A stretch of DNA of 37,838 bases from Arthrobacter sp. (GCA_030146405.1 JASLBS010000194.1:1-37838), one strand, 5' to 3'; positions 1 to 8,716 are shown, counted from the stretch's first letter. The notes: generated by a model from the sequence alone, not told the origin. Numbers and translations: made by a program.

Positions 1-1464
1 CGTACCGCTACCCAGCGCAGCTCCCCAGTCGGAGGCACCGAGGCCACCATCGACCACGTTGAAGCCGGCCTGCGAGGCCGACTCCGCGATCAGGGTGTAG
101 GAGTTGAGGCGGTTGGGGTTGTCGCGGTTGTACATGATCCGGACCTCTGGGGTTGCTCCATCGAGCAGCTCCCGCGCTCCTTCGATGTCCACCTCCGCGT
201 AGGCATCCGACCCGTTGTTCGAGGCGCTCTCCTCGTAGGCAGCCTGATCCTGCAGGAACAGCTGCGAGTCCAGCGGCTCAGCATCGGGGTTGAGCTTGCG
301 GATGATGGTCTCGACCAACTGCTCACGCGGCACCGTCTTCATGAAGGCCTCACGAACATTCTCATCCGCGAAGACGCCACTGAAGTTGAGGTCCAGGTGG
401 TCGTAGGAGAGCTGATTGCCGCGCTGCACGGTGATGCCTTCGAGCGCGTCCAGCTGCTCGACGGTGTCCGCCGACGCCTGCGGCGCGATGATGTCCACCT
501 CACCGTTCTGGAGAGCCTGGATCTGCGCGGGCGCCTCACCGATGTAACGAACGGTGATCTCGTCCACCTTCGGCATCGGGCCCCAGGTGTAATCCTCATT
601 GCGCATCAGCGTCATCGACTGCTCCGGCGTGATGGCCGAAGCGATGAACGGACCGTTGGACAGGTAGAGCGACTCGTCCGTGGGCAGCGACTTCGTGTCG
701 AAGCCGGTGTTCCAGAAGTCGGCGAGAGCCTGGATGTCAGGGCGTTCGGCCGGGTTCTCCGCGTCTCCCTCCGGAGCACTCTGGATGGCCTCGATCAGCG
801 CATCCTCGTCGCCGATTCCGGCCTTCTCCGCCAGCACGTGCGCCGGGGTGGAGATCCCACCCTCGCTCATCAGCCCGAAGGCCACCTGGTAGTCGGCGAA
901 CGGCTCGGAGTAGTTCAGGGTGATGGATCGGCCGTCGTCGCCGATCTCCGGCAGATCGGTCAGCCCGAGTCCGCCGGTGTCCCCGGCGTAATCGAAGTAC
1001 GTGGTGCCTGAGACGACCTCGCCTTCCTCGTCGGAGGTGGCGTCGTTGAAGTGACCGGAGGCGATCGCCCAGGAGAGCAGGAGGTCCCCGCCGTCGACCG
1101 GCTCACCATCGGACCAGGTCACGTCCTCGTTGACGGTGTACTGGACACTGAGTGGATCCTCGGACAGCACCTCCATGGTGCCGAAGTCTTCGTTCTCGAC
1201 GACCTCGAGGTCGTTGTTGATGTAGACGAAACCGGAGTGTGTCGCGTAAGCGATCTTGCCGTTGATGTCCACGTTGCCCGTAGAGCTGTTCGAGTTGAAC
1301 GAGCTGAAGGCGTTGACCTCGACGACGCGGATGTTGCCGCCCGTGGTCTCTCCCTCGGGGGTCTCGTTGGTTGTCTCTGTACCGGTGTTAGCGGCACAGG
1401 CGCTCAATGCGAGAGCTGCGACAGCAGCCACTCCCACAGCCTTGGAAGTACGTCCGAAACGCAT
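1..1464 (-). CDS. ABC transporter substrate-binding lipoprotein, oligopeptide/SBP family 5 (3'-truncated by window edge)
   Basis: Extracellular solute-binding protein of the oligopeptide/dipeptide (SBP_bac_5) class, which delivers peptides or related solutes to an ABC permease. The ATG at 1464-1462 follows a strong GAGGAGG ribosome site. The N-terminus is a lipoprotein signal: basic MRFGRTSK, an Ala/Val/Leu core, then lipobox LSAC with Cys23 as the predicted lipidated residue. A Thr/Glu/Gly-rich linker follows, then typical family sequence (YTVNEDVTWSDGEPV near 110-125, and ALQNGEVDIIAP in the second half). All 488 codons to base 1 are open, with no stop. The family is usually 530-570 residues, so the C-terminal lobe end is outside the window; any permease or ATPase partners would lie further left. 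The substrate cannot be told from sequence. Confidence 0.93.
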   Translation of the reverse strand, partial: MRFGRTSKAVGVAAVAALALSACAANTGTETTNETPEGETTGGNIRVVEVNAFSSFNSNSSTGNVDINGKIAYATHSGFVYINNDLEVVENEDFGTMEVLSEDPLSVQYTVNEDVTWSDGEPVDGGDLLLSWAIASGHFNDATSDEEGEVVSGTTYFDYAGDTGGLGLTDLPEIGDDGRSITLNYSEPFADYQVAFGLMSEGGISTPAHVLAEKAGIGDEDALIEAIQSAPEGDAENPAERPDIQALADFWNTGFDTKSLPTDESLYLSNGPFIASAITPEQSMTLMRNEDYTWGPMPKVDEITVRYIGEAPAQIQALQNGEVDIIAPQASADTVEQLDALEGITVQRGNQLSYDHLDLNFSGVFADENVREAFMKTVPREQLVETIIRKLNPDAEPLDSQLFLQDQAAYEESASNNGSDAYAEVDIEGARELLDGATPEVRIMYNRDNPNRLNSYTLIAESASQAGFNVVDGGLGASDWGAALGSGT

Positions 1465-1782
1465 TCCGCCTCCTCTTTCTTGATGGGGTTCCGGTCCCAC
1501 GCGGTGTTGCATGGAAACCGGCACACGACCCGAGCGGGTGACATCGCTCACGTAGTCAAAAGCCTAGGTGCAGATTGTTACCAACAGGTATCCATCGCGG
1601 AGCAAGTATTCGGTTGTTATCGACCTGCAACCTAAAGTTCACAGAGTTCCTCCAGCGCCCTTCCAGGTGGGGTGCTTCCCATAGCGGCTCTTCGAACACC
1701 TCGTCAATGCCTGATGCGCGTCACCGGGCGATGCTTTGCTAGTAAGGTCCGAGCACGCAGGAATCAATGGACGAGGAACATC
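1465..1782. other. Divergent intergenic region between ABC lipoprotein and small orphan gene
   Basis: These 318 bp hold no convincing gene. The stretch is more AT-rich than its flanks around 1555-1635, as expected for a promoter region of two divergent genes. The lipoprotein ribosome site lies at about 1466-1473. A TAAGGT (1743-1748) could be the -10 of the small gene at 1783. No terminator or clear palindrome was seen. Confidence 0.5.
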
Positions 1783-2097
1783 ATGGCTTGGCTTTTCGTG
1801 GACCAGCATGCGGCGGTCTGGGATGTCGACGCCGACGTCCAGGCTGCCATCGGCGCGCTGAGGGTCAGGCTGGACCAGCACAAGGAGGTCCACCTCTCCA
1901 TCCAGAGCAAGGGGCTGAAAGGACCGGTCTTCGTGATCAGCCGCGACACCGTGCTGAGCTCCCCGGAACTGAACAGTCGGTTCAACGCAGACCTCTTCGC
2001 CGAACTCACCACTCCTACGGCGCGCAACAGCCCGACGATCCACTGGTTCTCGGACGGGCGCGGCTTCGTCTCGGAGACCAACAGCCGGATGTGGTGA
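1783..2097 (+). CDS. Hypothetical protein, 104 aa
   Basis: Small soluble protein of unknown function. I chose ATG 1783 (MAWLFVDQH...) because GAGGA sits at proper distance before it (1773-1777); the frame stays open upstream to 1672, but that part reads like non-coding sequence. The protein has a V/L/H-rich first half that looks like an alternating beta/alpha fold (VDADVQAAIGALRVRLDQH, then VHLSIQSKG and GPVFVISRD) and ends in ...SETNSRMW. There is no signal peptide, membrane segment or Cys motif. It stands alone, 66 bp ahead of the glycosidase gene on the same strand, so co-transcription is possible. I do not recognise the family. Confidence 0.6.
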   Translation: MAWLFVDQHAAVWDVDADVQAAIGALRVRLDQHKEVHLSIQSKGLKGPVFVISRDTVLSSPELNSRFNADLFAELTTPTARNSPTIHWFSDGRGFVSETNSRMW

Positions 2098-2163
2098 CCC
2101 CGCTCGGCCGACTCTCGAGCGGCAACGACGTCCTGCCATGCCCACACATAGACAGGGTGCACA

Positions 2164-4437
2164 ATGCAGTGCATGAGGATGGCTGCAGGGCGCCGAACAG
2201 CGCGAGCGCACGAACCGGCGTCGACGGACAGGACGACGGCGGAGGACAGCGCGTACGGCGAAGCGGTCCGGGCAGTCCGGGCGGGCGAGCTCGACGCCGA
2301 TGAAGCCGCGGAGCAGCTGATCGCCCGGATGACGTACGAGGAGATCCTCGGACTGCTCGACGGCGACTCCCCCGGGCTGCTGCTCCCGCTCATCCCGATG
2401 CTGCTCGGTCGACGGCCGTTCGTGGCCGGTGAAGTCAAGCGTCTCGGTATCCCGGGTATCCGGTTCAGCGACGGTGGCCGCGGCGTCGTGATCGGTGCCT
2501 CCACCGCCTTCCCTGCGCCGATCGCGCGAGCAGCCACCTGGGATCCGCTGCTGGAGGAACAGGTCGGGCTCGCGATCGGCATGGAGACCAGGGCGCGGGG
2601 AGCGAACTACTCCGCCTCCGTGTGCGTGAACCTGCTGCGCCACCCCGCATGGGGCAGGGCGCAGGAGTGCTACGGGGAGGATCCGGTGCTCACCGGCCGG
2701 ATGGGATCGGCCCTCACCCGAGGCGTCCGCGTGCACGTGATGGCGTGCGTGAAGCACTTCGCGCTCAACTCGATGGAGAACGAGCGTTTCGAGGTCGACG
2801 TCTCGGTCGACGACCATGCCCTCCACGAGGTGTACCTGCCTCACTTCAAAGCCGTCGTCGAAGCCGGTGCGGACTCCGTGATGAGTGCCTACAACCGGGT
2901 CCGGGGCGAGTACATGGACGTCAACCGCACCCTCCTCACGGATGTGCTGCGGAACGAATGGGGTTTCTCGGGGTTCGTGACGAGCGACTGGGTGTTCGGC
3001 ATCCACCACGCGGTCATCAGCCTGGAGGCGGGGATGGACGTGGAGATGCCGCTGCAACTGCTGCGTGCCCGCGATCTGCCGGCCGCGCTGCGGAGCGGTG
3101 ATCTGGCCCGCGCGACGGTGCTGCGAACCGCGCGCCGCATCCTCCGCACGTGCGTGCTGCAGGCCGCGACCCGGGAGATGGCGGACCCGTCCCCCTCCCT
3201 CATCGCTTCCCCAGCACACCGGGCGCTCGCCCGACAGGTAGCCGCGGAATCGATCGTCCTGCTGAAGAACGAGACCGTCGGCGCGGTTCCACTGTTGCCG
3301 TTCACTCCCGGCATCCGGCATCTCACAGTGATCGGGCGGCTCGCGGAACGGGCGAACCTCGGCGATCACGGCTCCTCACGCGTTCGGCCTCCCGCCACTG
3401 TCTCACCGCTGCAGGGGCTACGCGAGGCGCTTCCCCGGGTGCGGATCACGACCGCCTCCGGCCGGAACGAGCGCGCGGCGGCCGCATCGGCAGCCGCTGC
3501 CGAGCTGGCGGTCGTCGTCGTCGGCCTGGACCAGCACGACGAGGGCGAGTCCGTCGTCACCGGTGGCGTCGACGTGGGCGTGCTCGGTCGGGCCTTCGGC
3601 TCAGGACCCTTCCGTCGGGTTCTCGTCGGTCTCGCCCACCTCGCGTCGCGCTTCGTCCGAGGGGGCGACCGCAGTTCGCTCGACCTGCACCCCTCGGATG
3701 TGCGCCTCATCCATGCGGTCGTCGCCGCGAATCCTCGGACCGTCGTCGTACTGATCGGCGGCAGTGCGATTCTCACCGAAGCGTGGCGGGACCGAGTGCC
3801 GGCACTCCTCCTCGCCTGGTACGGCGGCATGGAGGGCGGCCGCGCGCTCGCGAGCGTGCTGACGGGCAGTGCGGAGCCCGGCGGGCGGCTGCCGTTCGTG
3901 CTGCCGACGGACGTCGCGCATCTGCCGCCGTTCGACCGCGCTGCGAAATCCGTCGTCTACGACGACAAGTGGGGTCAGCGCCGGCTCGACCACGAGGGAA
4001 ACACGCCCGCGTTCCCGTTCGGTTTCGGTCTGGGCTACACGACGATGGAGCACCGGCTTCTCCACCACAGGTTCGACGACGACGGCGGCTACGCGGACGT
4101 CCTCGTGGTGAACACCGGCACTCGGAGAGGCTCCACCGTCATCCAGGTCTACGCCGCGGACATCTCCATCCGTAGGCCGGTGGCTCAGCTCCTGGGCTTC
4201 TCGAAAGTGATACTGCAGTCCGGTGCAGAGACGACAGTGCGGATTCCGCTGGATGCGGGCCCGACCCTCCAGCGCGATCCGGCCACTCGGCGCTGGTCCC
4301 CCCGCGGGGGCGACTGGGCCCTGCTCGCCGACCAGCACAGCCCGGTCAGCTGGGCAGGCGCGGCCCGGCTGCGAAGCGGTGAGGGATCGATCGACGAGGC
4401 CGACAGTTCGGGCGGTCCGTCCGGTTCAGGTCGGTAG
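2164..4437 (+). CDS. Glycoside hydrolase family 3 (beta-glucosidase-related) protein, 757 aa
   Basis: Retaining exo-acting glycosidase of family GH3, releasing a terminal sugar such as beta-glucose or beta-xylose. The order is a TIM-barrel domain (about 50-330), a GH3 C-terminal alpha/beta sandwich (about 365-620) and an Fn3-like tail (about 660-740). The barrel shows the conserved ACVKHFALN element (Lys197-His198) and GFVTSDW, in which Asp275 is the expected nucleophile. The C-domain carries ESIVLLKNE and the AWYGGMEGGRALASVLTG segment typical of the family. No signal peptide is present, so it should act in the cytoplasm on imported oligosaccharides or glycosides. Starts at 2164, 2173 and 2179 are all possible, none with a strong ribosome site. 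The first 30 residues are Arg/Ala-rich and probably not structural. Substrate is not inferable. Confidence 0.92.
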   Translation: MQCMRMAAGRRTARAHEPASTDRTTAEDSAYGEAVRAVRAGELDADEAAEQLIARMTYEEILGLLDGDSPGLLLPLIPMLLGRRPFVAGEVKRLGIPGIRFSDGGRGVVIGASTAFPAPIARAATWDPLLEEQVGLAIGMETRARGANYSASVCVNLLRHPAWGRAQECYGEDPVLTGRMGSALTRGVRVHVMACVKHFALNSMENERFEVDVSVDDHALHEVYLPHFKAVVEAGADSVMSAYNRVRGEYMDVNRTLLTDVLRNEWGFSGFVTSDWVFGIHHAVISLEAGMDVEMPLQLLRARDLPAALRSGDLARATVLRTARRILRTCVLQAATREMADPSPSLIASPAHRALARQVAAESIVLLKNETVGAVPLLPFTPGIRHLTVIGRLAERANLGDHGSSRVRPPATVSPLQGLREALPRVRITTASGRNERAAAASAAAAELAVVVVGLDQHDEGESVVTGGVDVGVLGRAFGSGPFRRVLVGLAHLASRFVRGGDRSSLDLHPSDVRLIHAVVAANPRTVVVLIGGSAILTEAWRDRVPALLLAWYGGMEGGRALASVLTGSAEPGGRLPFVLPTDVAHLPPFDRAAKSVVYDDKWGQRRLDHEGNTPAFPFGFGLGYTTMEHRLLHHRFDDDGGYADVLVVNTGTRRGSTVIQVYAADISIRRPVAQLLGFSKVILQSGAETTVRIPLDAGPTLQRDPATRRWSPRGGDWALLADQHSPVSWAGAARLRSGEGSIDEADSSGGPSGSGR

Positions 4438-4454
4438 GACGGGTCCCGCCGACC
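4429..4454. terminator. Nested hairpin, likely bidirectional terminator
   Basis: GGTCGG-ta-GGAC-gg-GTCC-cg-CCGACC folds as two stacked perfect stems (6 bp and 4 bp) with a 2x2 internal loop. It overlaps the GH3 stop codon (4435-4437) and ends one base before the stop codon of the convergent glycosyltransferase. There is no U-tract on either side, which is common in high-GC actinobacteria. Confidence 0.6.
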
Positions 4455-5924
4455 TCAGGCGGGAGGTACATCGGGGCGTGCCGAGAGCCCCTCGATACGC
4501 ACGGGGAGCGCGTTGTCCTTCCGCAGCAGGGCACGGAGCAACCGACGCATCTCCCATCGGAGCGACACCGGCGCCTGGCCGCGCCGCAGCACCAGACCTT
4601 CGTCCGGAGTCTCGTACCGCTTCTGAAGATCCCTCAGCTCCTCGGTTTGCAGCAACCCGACAGTGCTGCCCGCAGCCGAGTCGATCAGGCGGACCAGCGA
4701 GGAGGGTCCTGTCAGGTCGGTCGCAACGAGGCGCTGCTCGCTCGCGGAGAGAATGGTCTTCTGCGCAGCGCGCGTGACGACCAGCGGACGCGACGGCCCG
4801 TCCAGGAGACCGGTCAGGACGTCCGCCGCCGCGTCAGGGCGACCGATCCTTCGCGCCGCCGCCTGCATCCTCTGCAGTCGGCCCGGAACGCGCAGCACCT
4901 CGTCGATCTTCCAGCCGATCGTCGCGGGGGTGTTGCACCGGACGGCCGCCCCCTGCTCCATCAGGTAATCGCCGTTACGAACCTCCTGCCCCGGAATGGG
5001 ATTCACCAGCACCATGGGTAGTCCTGCAGCCATGCACTCCGATGCCGACAGTCCACCCGGTTTGCCCACGAACAGATCGGCGCGGCGCAGCAGCTGCGGC
5101 ATCTCGTCCGTGAATCCGAGCACGCGGTAGCGATCACCGGCGGGCGCCACCAACTGCTCGATGCGCTGCCGCAGCGCATCGTTGTGTCCGCACACGATCG
5201 TGGCCGTGAAAGACGAGCGCATGTGCAAGGTCTGCCGCACCACCGAGACCGCGTGGTCGCCACCGGTCGCGCCCGCTGAGATCAGCAACATCGGGGGTTC
5301 GTCGGCATCGCTGGTGGATGCAGGTGCACCATCGAGGTGCTGGGCGATCGGGATGCCCGTCGCGGTGACGCGGTCAGGCGGGATGCCGAGCGCCATCAAC
5401 TCCACCCGCCCCTCCTCCCTGGCCACGAAGAGTGAGTGGAATGCTCCCGGGAGCCACAGGCCCTGGAAGTCGTAGTCCGTGGTGACGACGGCGGTCCTCG
5501 CATCGGTGACGCCGCGAAGGAGGAGTGACGCCAGGAGCTGCGCCGGCAGGAAGTGTGTGCAGACGATCGCGGTCGGTCGGAACTGCTTGATCGCATGGAT
5601 GACCGGAACCGCGTTGGCACGGGTCCAGAGGTCGATCGGGCCGCGACGCCGGAACGGCGGATCGCTGATGTCATAGCCCCAGTCGACCAGCCAGGGCAGG
5701 CCCTCGACCAGCACGAAGTAACCCTTTCCCAGGAGTGCGCGGTAAAGCATGCTACTCACCTGCAGCACATCCAAGACCTGCACCTCGGCGATATCGGTGC
5801 GCTCGGCACACGCCTGCTGCACCGCCGCCGCGGCGCTGTTGTGGCCCGCTCCCACCCCCGCGGACAGGATCAGTACGCGCTCCCCCTGGGCGATGTCGGA
5901 GCTTGGTACCGACATCTTGCGCAT
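4455..5924 (-). CDS. GT28 / MGDG-synthase-like glycosyltransferase, 489 aa
   Basis: Nucleotide-sugar glycosyltransferase of the family that includes MurG, plant MGDG synthase and the diacylglycerol glucosyltransferase UgtP. It likely glycosylates a lipid at the inner face of the membrane. The N-terminal domain carries the Gly-rich acceptor loop SAGVGAGHNSAA (21-32). The C-terminal donor-binding domain carries GFTDEMPQLLRRADLFVGKPGG with Lys288 and then LSASECMAAGLP, the UDP-sugar site. About 110 residues after position 375 form an extension not expected in the minimal family. The ATG at 5924 lacks a Shine-Dalgarno but has TAGCCT exactly 6 nt upstream, which supports a leaderless start there rather than at Met4. 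The gene is monocistronic and convergent with the GH3 gene. The acceptor (diacylglycerol, or a cell-wall lipid) is an open question. Confidence 0.82.
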   Translation of the reverse strand: MRKMSVPSSDIAQGERVLILSAGVGAGHNSAAAAVQQACAERTDIAEVQVLDVLQVSSMLYRALLGKGYFVLVEGLPWLVDWGYDISDPPFRRRGPIDLWTRANAVPVIHAIKQFRPTAIVCTHFLPAQLLASLLLRGVTDARTAVVTTDYDFQGLWLPGAFHSLFVAREEGRVELMALGIPPDRVTATGIPIAQHLDGAPASTSDADEPPMLLISAGATGGDHAVSVVRQTLHMRSSFTATIVCGHNDALRQRIEQLVAPAGDRYRVLGFTDEMPQLLRRADLFVGKPGGLSASECMAAGLPMVLVNPIPGQEVRNGDYLMEQGAAVRCNTPATIGWKIDEVLRVPGRLQRMQAAARRIGRPDAAADVLTGLLDGPSRPLVVTRAAQKTILSASEQRLVATDLTGPSSLVRLIDSAAGSTVGLLQTEELRDLQKRYETPDEGLVLRRGQAPVSLRWEMRRLLRALLRKDNALPVRIEGLSARPDVPPA

Positions 5925-5930
5925 GAAGAG

Positions 5931-5958
5931 AGGCTAGCAGGCTGTATCACGCTGCGAA
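5931..5958 (-). promoter_or_regulatory. Predicted leaderless promoter of the GT28 gene
   Basis: On the minus strand TTCGCA (5958-5953) and TAGCCT (5936-5931) are spaced by 16 nt, and six bases separate the -10 box from the ATG at 5924. The transcript would then start on or next to the A of the start codon. Confidence 0.55.
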
Positions 5959-6467
5959 CGAGAGCTCACCTGCGCTTCCGCAGTGCGCAGGATCGGTGCT
6001 TGCACGTCTACGATGGCGCCACCCTGATGGGAAGCTCACTGGGCACCTATCGTCAGTTGAGCAGTCGCTACGACGTCGAAGCGGGACTCCCTCACATCCT
6101 GGAGGCGGTCAGGATCAGGCGCAGTACCCAGGGTCTTCTTAGGGTGGGCGCGCTCTCGTCAGGTCCCGCCTACCCATTGCCAGGGTTCTTCCTGACGCAT
6201 GCCGGAGCCGCTGATGAGGACAGGGAAAGGTGGAGTCCGTACCCGTGAGTTCTGGTTCTAGCGCGCTTTGACGATGGGCAGGGCAGTCCACTTAGTACAG
6301 GTTCCGTGCTGGGAGGAGCCGGGAGTCGATACCAGTAGTGGTGTGGACGCACAAAGTACGCCGCAGTGAGATGACCTGCGCTGCTCACCAGAAGACGGGT
6401 TGCCCGAACCGCATGGGCGCTTCCAGTCATAGGCTTCGTCCTCAAGGGTGTGTGCGAGCATGATGGC
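5959..6467. other. Gene-poor intergenic stretch, 0.5 kb
   Basis: About 500 bp between the GT28 promoter and the DUF1345 remnant. A plus-strand frame is open to 6248 (part reads GTYRQLSSRYDVEAGLPHI) and a minus-strand frame to 6475, but neither has a ribosome site or leaderless promoter, and neither reads as a known family. Base use is less GC-biased than in the core genes. It may hold decayed sequence; I see no tRNA, repeat or palindrome in it. Confidence 0.4.
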
Positions 6468-7174
6468 ATGGCCACCCGCTACTTCAGTGACACCGCCCGT
6501 GCGAACTGGAGTACTCTCCTCGCGGGGTAGCGGGCACCGGCTCCAGCCTCATTCTCATTACTCAAGGGGAACGGTCGGAGTACGATCTGTCGACCGTTCT
6601 CGTCACGTTCTACCTCGTCGCGTGGCCCGTCTTCGTCACCACATACCTACTGTGGACTCATTTTGTCTACGCCGGCCAAGGGCCACGCAGCTTGAGCTCC
6701 ATTGCCCGCCGCGAAGCGCAGAACCTGACGCGGTGGTGGACCAAAGCCTTCGGGTACGGAGGCGCATCGAACTGGACCCTTACCGGCGCCCTGGCCGCAG
6801 TGCTCCTGACCATCGTCATCGCTCAGAACGACACGTTCCGCAGCGACCTGCTGTTCATCATTCTGGGGCTATTGAGTGTGGCGTGCTCCTGGGCGCTCAT
6901 GGTCTATTCCTTCGCCCTGGAATATCTACGCCTCGCCATCACTCCCAATGACGGTCACCCACAGATCGACCTCACCGTGGAGGGGGACCCCCGCTTCACG
7001 GACTATCTCACCCTTGCAGTGCTGCTATCGACGATGGCAGCCACCGTATCTGCCACCATCAGCTCACGTGAAGCATGGAGGCTCGTGCGCATCAACGTGC
7101 TCTTTGCCTTCGCGTTCAACTCCGTCATCGTCGCGATGATGGTGTCACTGCTCTTCGGTGGCCTCACCGCCTGA
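6468..7174 (+). pseudogene. DUF1345 integral membrane protein, frameshifted
   Basis: Actinobacterial DUF1345-type membrane protein of unknown function. The original start is probably ATG 6468, which opens MATRYFSDTARANWSTLLAG and then meets a TAG at 6528. From about 6533 the homologous sequence continues one frame over (SSLILITQGERSEYDLST, then VAWPVFVTTYLLWTHFVYAG, a first membrane helix), and stays open to the TGA at 7174. Three further hydrophobic helices follow: TGALAAVLLTIVIAQ, IILGLLSVACSWALMVY and a C-terminal NSVIVAMMVSLLFGGL. The shift equals loss of one base (or gain of two) near 6521-6545, and the first helix region looks shortened. The only in-frame restart is a TTG at 6692, which would drop the first helix. 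A sequencing error could mimic this. Confidence 0.65.
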
Positions 7175-7397
7175 ACACCATCCATCATCTCGCGACTCAA
7201 TGAATCGATCGTCGACGCGTACCACGAGGCCGTGGGTTAACTTCACAACATAAGCCCCCACAACGAATCCGCGCTACTACTCCAGAGTCCGCCTACTCCT
7301 CAGAAGGAAGCACTACAGGTGGGACCCCCACCGCATCGCGAAGAGCAAGCGATTCCCGAACTGATACCGACCTCGCTCACCCGTGGAGGGGACTCGC

Positions 7398-7403
7398 TAC
7401 GGT
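7398..7403 (+). promoter_or_regulatory. Predicted leaderless -10 box, zinc-ribbon gene
   Basis: TACGGT lies six bases before ATG 7410. The intervening GGGGAA is also a weak ribosome site, so either leaderless or leadered initiation fits. Confidence 0.4.
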
Positions 7404-7409
7404 GGGGAA

Positions 7410-7640
7410 ATGTTCTTCCTCTTCGGCCTGACCACGCGCGAGCATCTTCAGTTCACCCGGTCGGCGTCCTGCCGGTACTGCGGACAGTTCGTCCCGCAGC
7501 AAGTGAGCCAGCGGAAGACCAAGCTGTCGGTGTTCTTCATTCCGCTCCTCACACTCAAGCGGACACGGCTGCAGCAATGCACCAATTGTGGTGGCACGTC
7601 GCGAATCAGCAGCTTGGAACAGCGCGCCCTCGCGTACTAG
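7410..7640 (+). CDS. Small zinc-ribbon protein, 76 aa
   Basis: Short protein with a four-Cys zinc ribbon split by a hydrophobic strand. It starts MFFLFGLTTREH, then has CRYCG (first CxxC, about residues 21-24), a VFFIPLLTL segment in the middle and CTNCG (second CxxC, near 57-60). This is the actinobacterial zinc-ribbon type whose first residues read LFG followed by a CxYCG knuckle. Function is unknown; such ribbons usually serve as structural or nucleic-acid/protein-binding modules. I prefer ATG 7410 over the earlier in-frame ATG 7383, because the family begins with the hydrophobic LFG segment and a TACGGT box stands 6 nt ahead. It stands alone in the accessory region. Confidence 0.7.
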   Translation: MFFLFGLTTREHLQFTRSASCRYCGQFVPQQVSQRKTKLSVFFIPLLTLKRTRLQQCTNCGGTSRISSLEQRALAY

Positions 7641-7783
7641 TCGCAGGAAAATCAAGGACGGCCGTCACTGCACTCCCCCGTGCACCCCAGTACCTGACCC
7701 CTCTGCGTGAAAAAGGGTGGGCTGGGCGGATGCACCCCTACTAGGCTCATTGGATTGAACACTCGTCTAGGTGTGGGGGAAAA

Positions 7784-8008
7784 ATGATGGCTTTGAGTTG
7801 GCTCGGGGTTGTTTTCCCGTTGGTGCTATGGCTGGTCATGGGCTTCAGCCTGTACGTGATCATCCGGTTCGGAGTGAAGCACGGGATGCGCTCGTACTAC
7901 GCGGAAGCCGCTGATCGTTCCATCATCACCGATGGCATCATCGGGGCCGAGTCCGAGGGACCGATCGACGGCCCATCGGAAGGTTCGACCGGGGATCCGA
8001 CGCGGTAG
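7784..8008 (+). CDS. Small single-pass membrane protein, 74 aa
   Basis: One strong transmembrane helix near the N-terminus (about residues 5-28: LGVVFPLVLWLVMGFSLYVII), a short basic stretch (RFGVKHGMRSYY), and an acidic, Gly/Ser/Pro-rich C-terminal tail that is probably disordered (GAESEGPIDGPSEG...). The GGGGGA before the start serves ATG 7784 or, at better spacing, ATG 7787. Positive charges after the helix suggest N-out/C-in orientation. The family is not recognised and there is no operon partner: the flanking gaps are 143 and 258 bp. Confidence 0.6.
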   Translation: MMALSWLGVVFPLVLWLVMGFSLYVIIRFGVKHGMRSYYAEAADRSIITDGIIGAESEGPIDGPSEGSTGDPTR

Positions 8009-8266
8009 GTGCATCTGGTGGGTGTGGTTGCGTCAGCGAGGGAGGCGGCGACCGGGCCGAACTGGTAGCCGCCGCCATCCTCGCGCCTGAGGAAGGTTCG
8101 GCACCTGCCCTATGCAGCTGGGTACGGGAAAGCCACGGTCCGATTCAGCGACCGCCGAGTCTATGTGCATCTCGTGGACACCCGCTCATGATCACTCATC
8201 CACGATGAGCATCGGGATCCCTGGCGAATGGTCGAGGATCCTTCTGGGTGCCCACCATTGACGGTG
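8009..8266. other. Intergenic stretch with a possible gene remnant
   Basis: About 258 bp without a complete gene. One plus-strand frame from about 8071 to 8190 reads LRKVRHLPYAAGYGKATVRF and ends ...RRVYVHLVDTRS before TGA. It has the look of the C-terminal end of a protein but has no start or recognisable family. It may be a fragment left by deletion; this is only an impression from amino-acid character. Confidence 0.3.
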
Positions 8267-8716
8267 TTAGTTGGTCTTCTTGGCCTCTAGACGAGCAATC
8301 CGGTGCTCAAGCTTACGGCGCTTCCTATTGAGTCGAGCAAGCGATACCAGTCCCGATATCAAGGCTCTGCCCTGCGTAGCGGTGCTGGGCAGTTTTCGCT
8401 CGGACAGTGCGTGATCTACTTCCTTCTGCCTTTCGCCTCGGTACTCGGTGACGACCTCACGAGCTTCTTTCATCGGGGGCGTGTTGAGCGCATGACTGTT
8501 GATCCGGCCATTGATGGCAGACAGCTTTCGTTTGCTTGCCAGCAATCTCGAGTTGTTGGTGGACACATTCCCATTCAAACAAATGCGTGCCGAGCCCCGG
8601 AAGAGGTGCGGCACAGTGGATCTCGCTATCAGCACTTCATGACCACGATCCCAAGCACGTACGGACACTGACTTGAACGGTCCCTGGGTCAATGGCATGG
8701 ACGGAGGTGTCAGCAC
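8267..8716 (-). CDS. Hypothetical basic protein with C-terminal coiled coil, up to 149 aa
   Basis: Orphan reading frame with TAA stop (8269-8267). The amino-acid mix looks like true coding sequence rather than GC shadow: it has Asn, Lys, Glu and Ser, and little Arg/Pro/Ala excess. The middle reads RICLNGNVSTNNSRLLASKR, and the end, LARLNRKRRKLEHRIARLEAKK, is a strongly predicted basic coiled coil with heptad leucines. The frame can begin at GTG 8716 or at the internal ATG 8698; neither has a ribosome site, so the start is unsure and the protein could be shorter. Base composition is visibly less GC-rich than the core genes, which fits recent acquisition. Function is unknown. Confidence 0.45.
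   Translation of the reverse strand: MLTPPSMPLTQGPFKSVSVRAWDRGHEVLIARSTVPHLFRGSARICLNGNVSTNNSRLLASKRKLSAINGRINSHALNTPPMKEAREVVTEYRGERQKEVDHALSERKLPSTATQGRALISGLVSLARLNRKRRKLEHRIARLEAKKTN

Noticed and set aside
1639..3369. Long minus-strand frame over the small orphan gene and the GH3 gene
   Set aside because: It is a shadow of the GH3 reading frame with no recognisable domain.
6170..6475. Minus-strand frame of 101 codons in the gap before the DUF1345 remnant
   Set aside because: No ribosome site, no leaderless box, and Ser/Pro/His-rich low-information residues.
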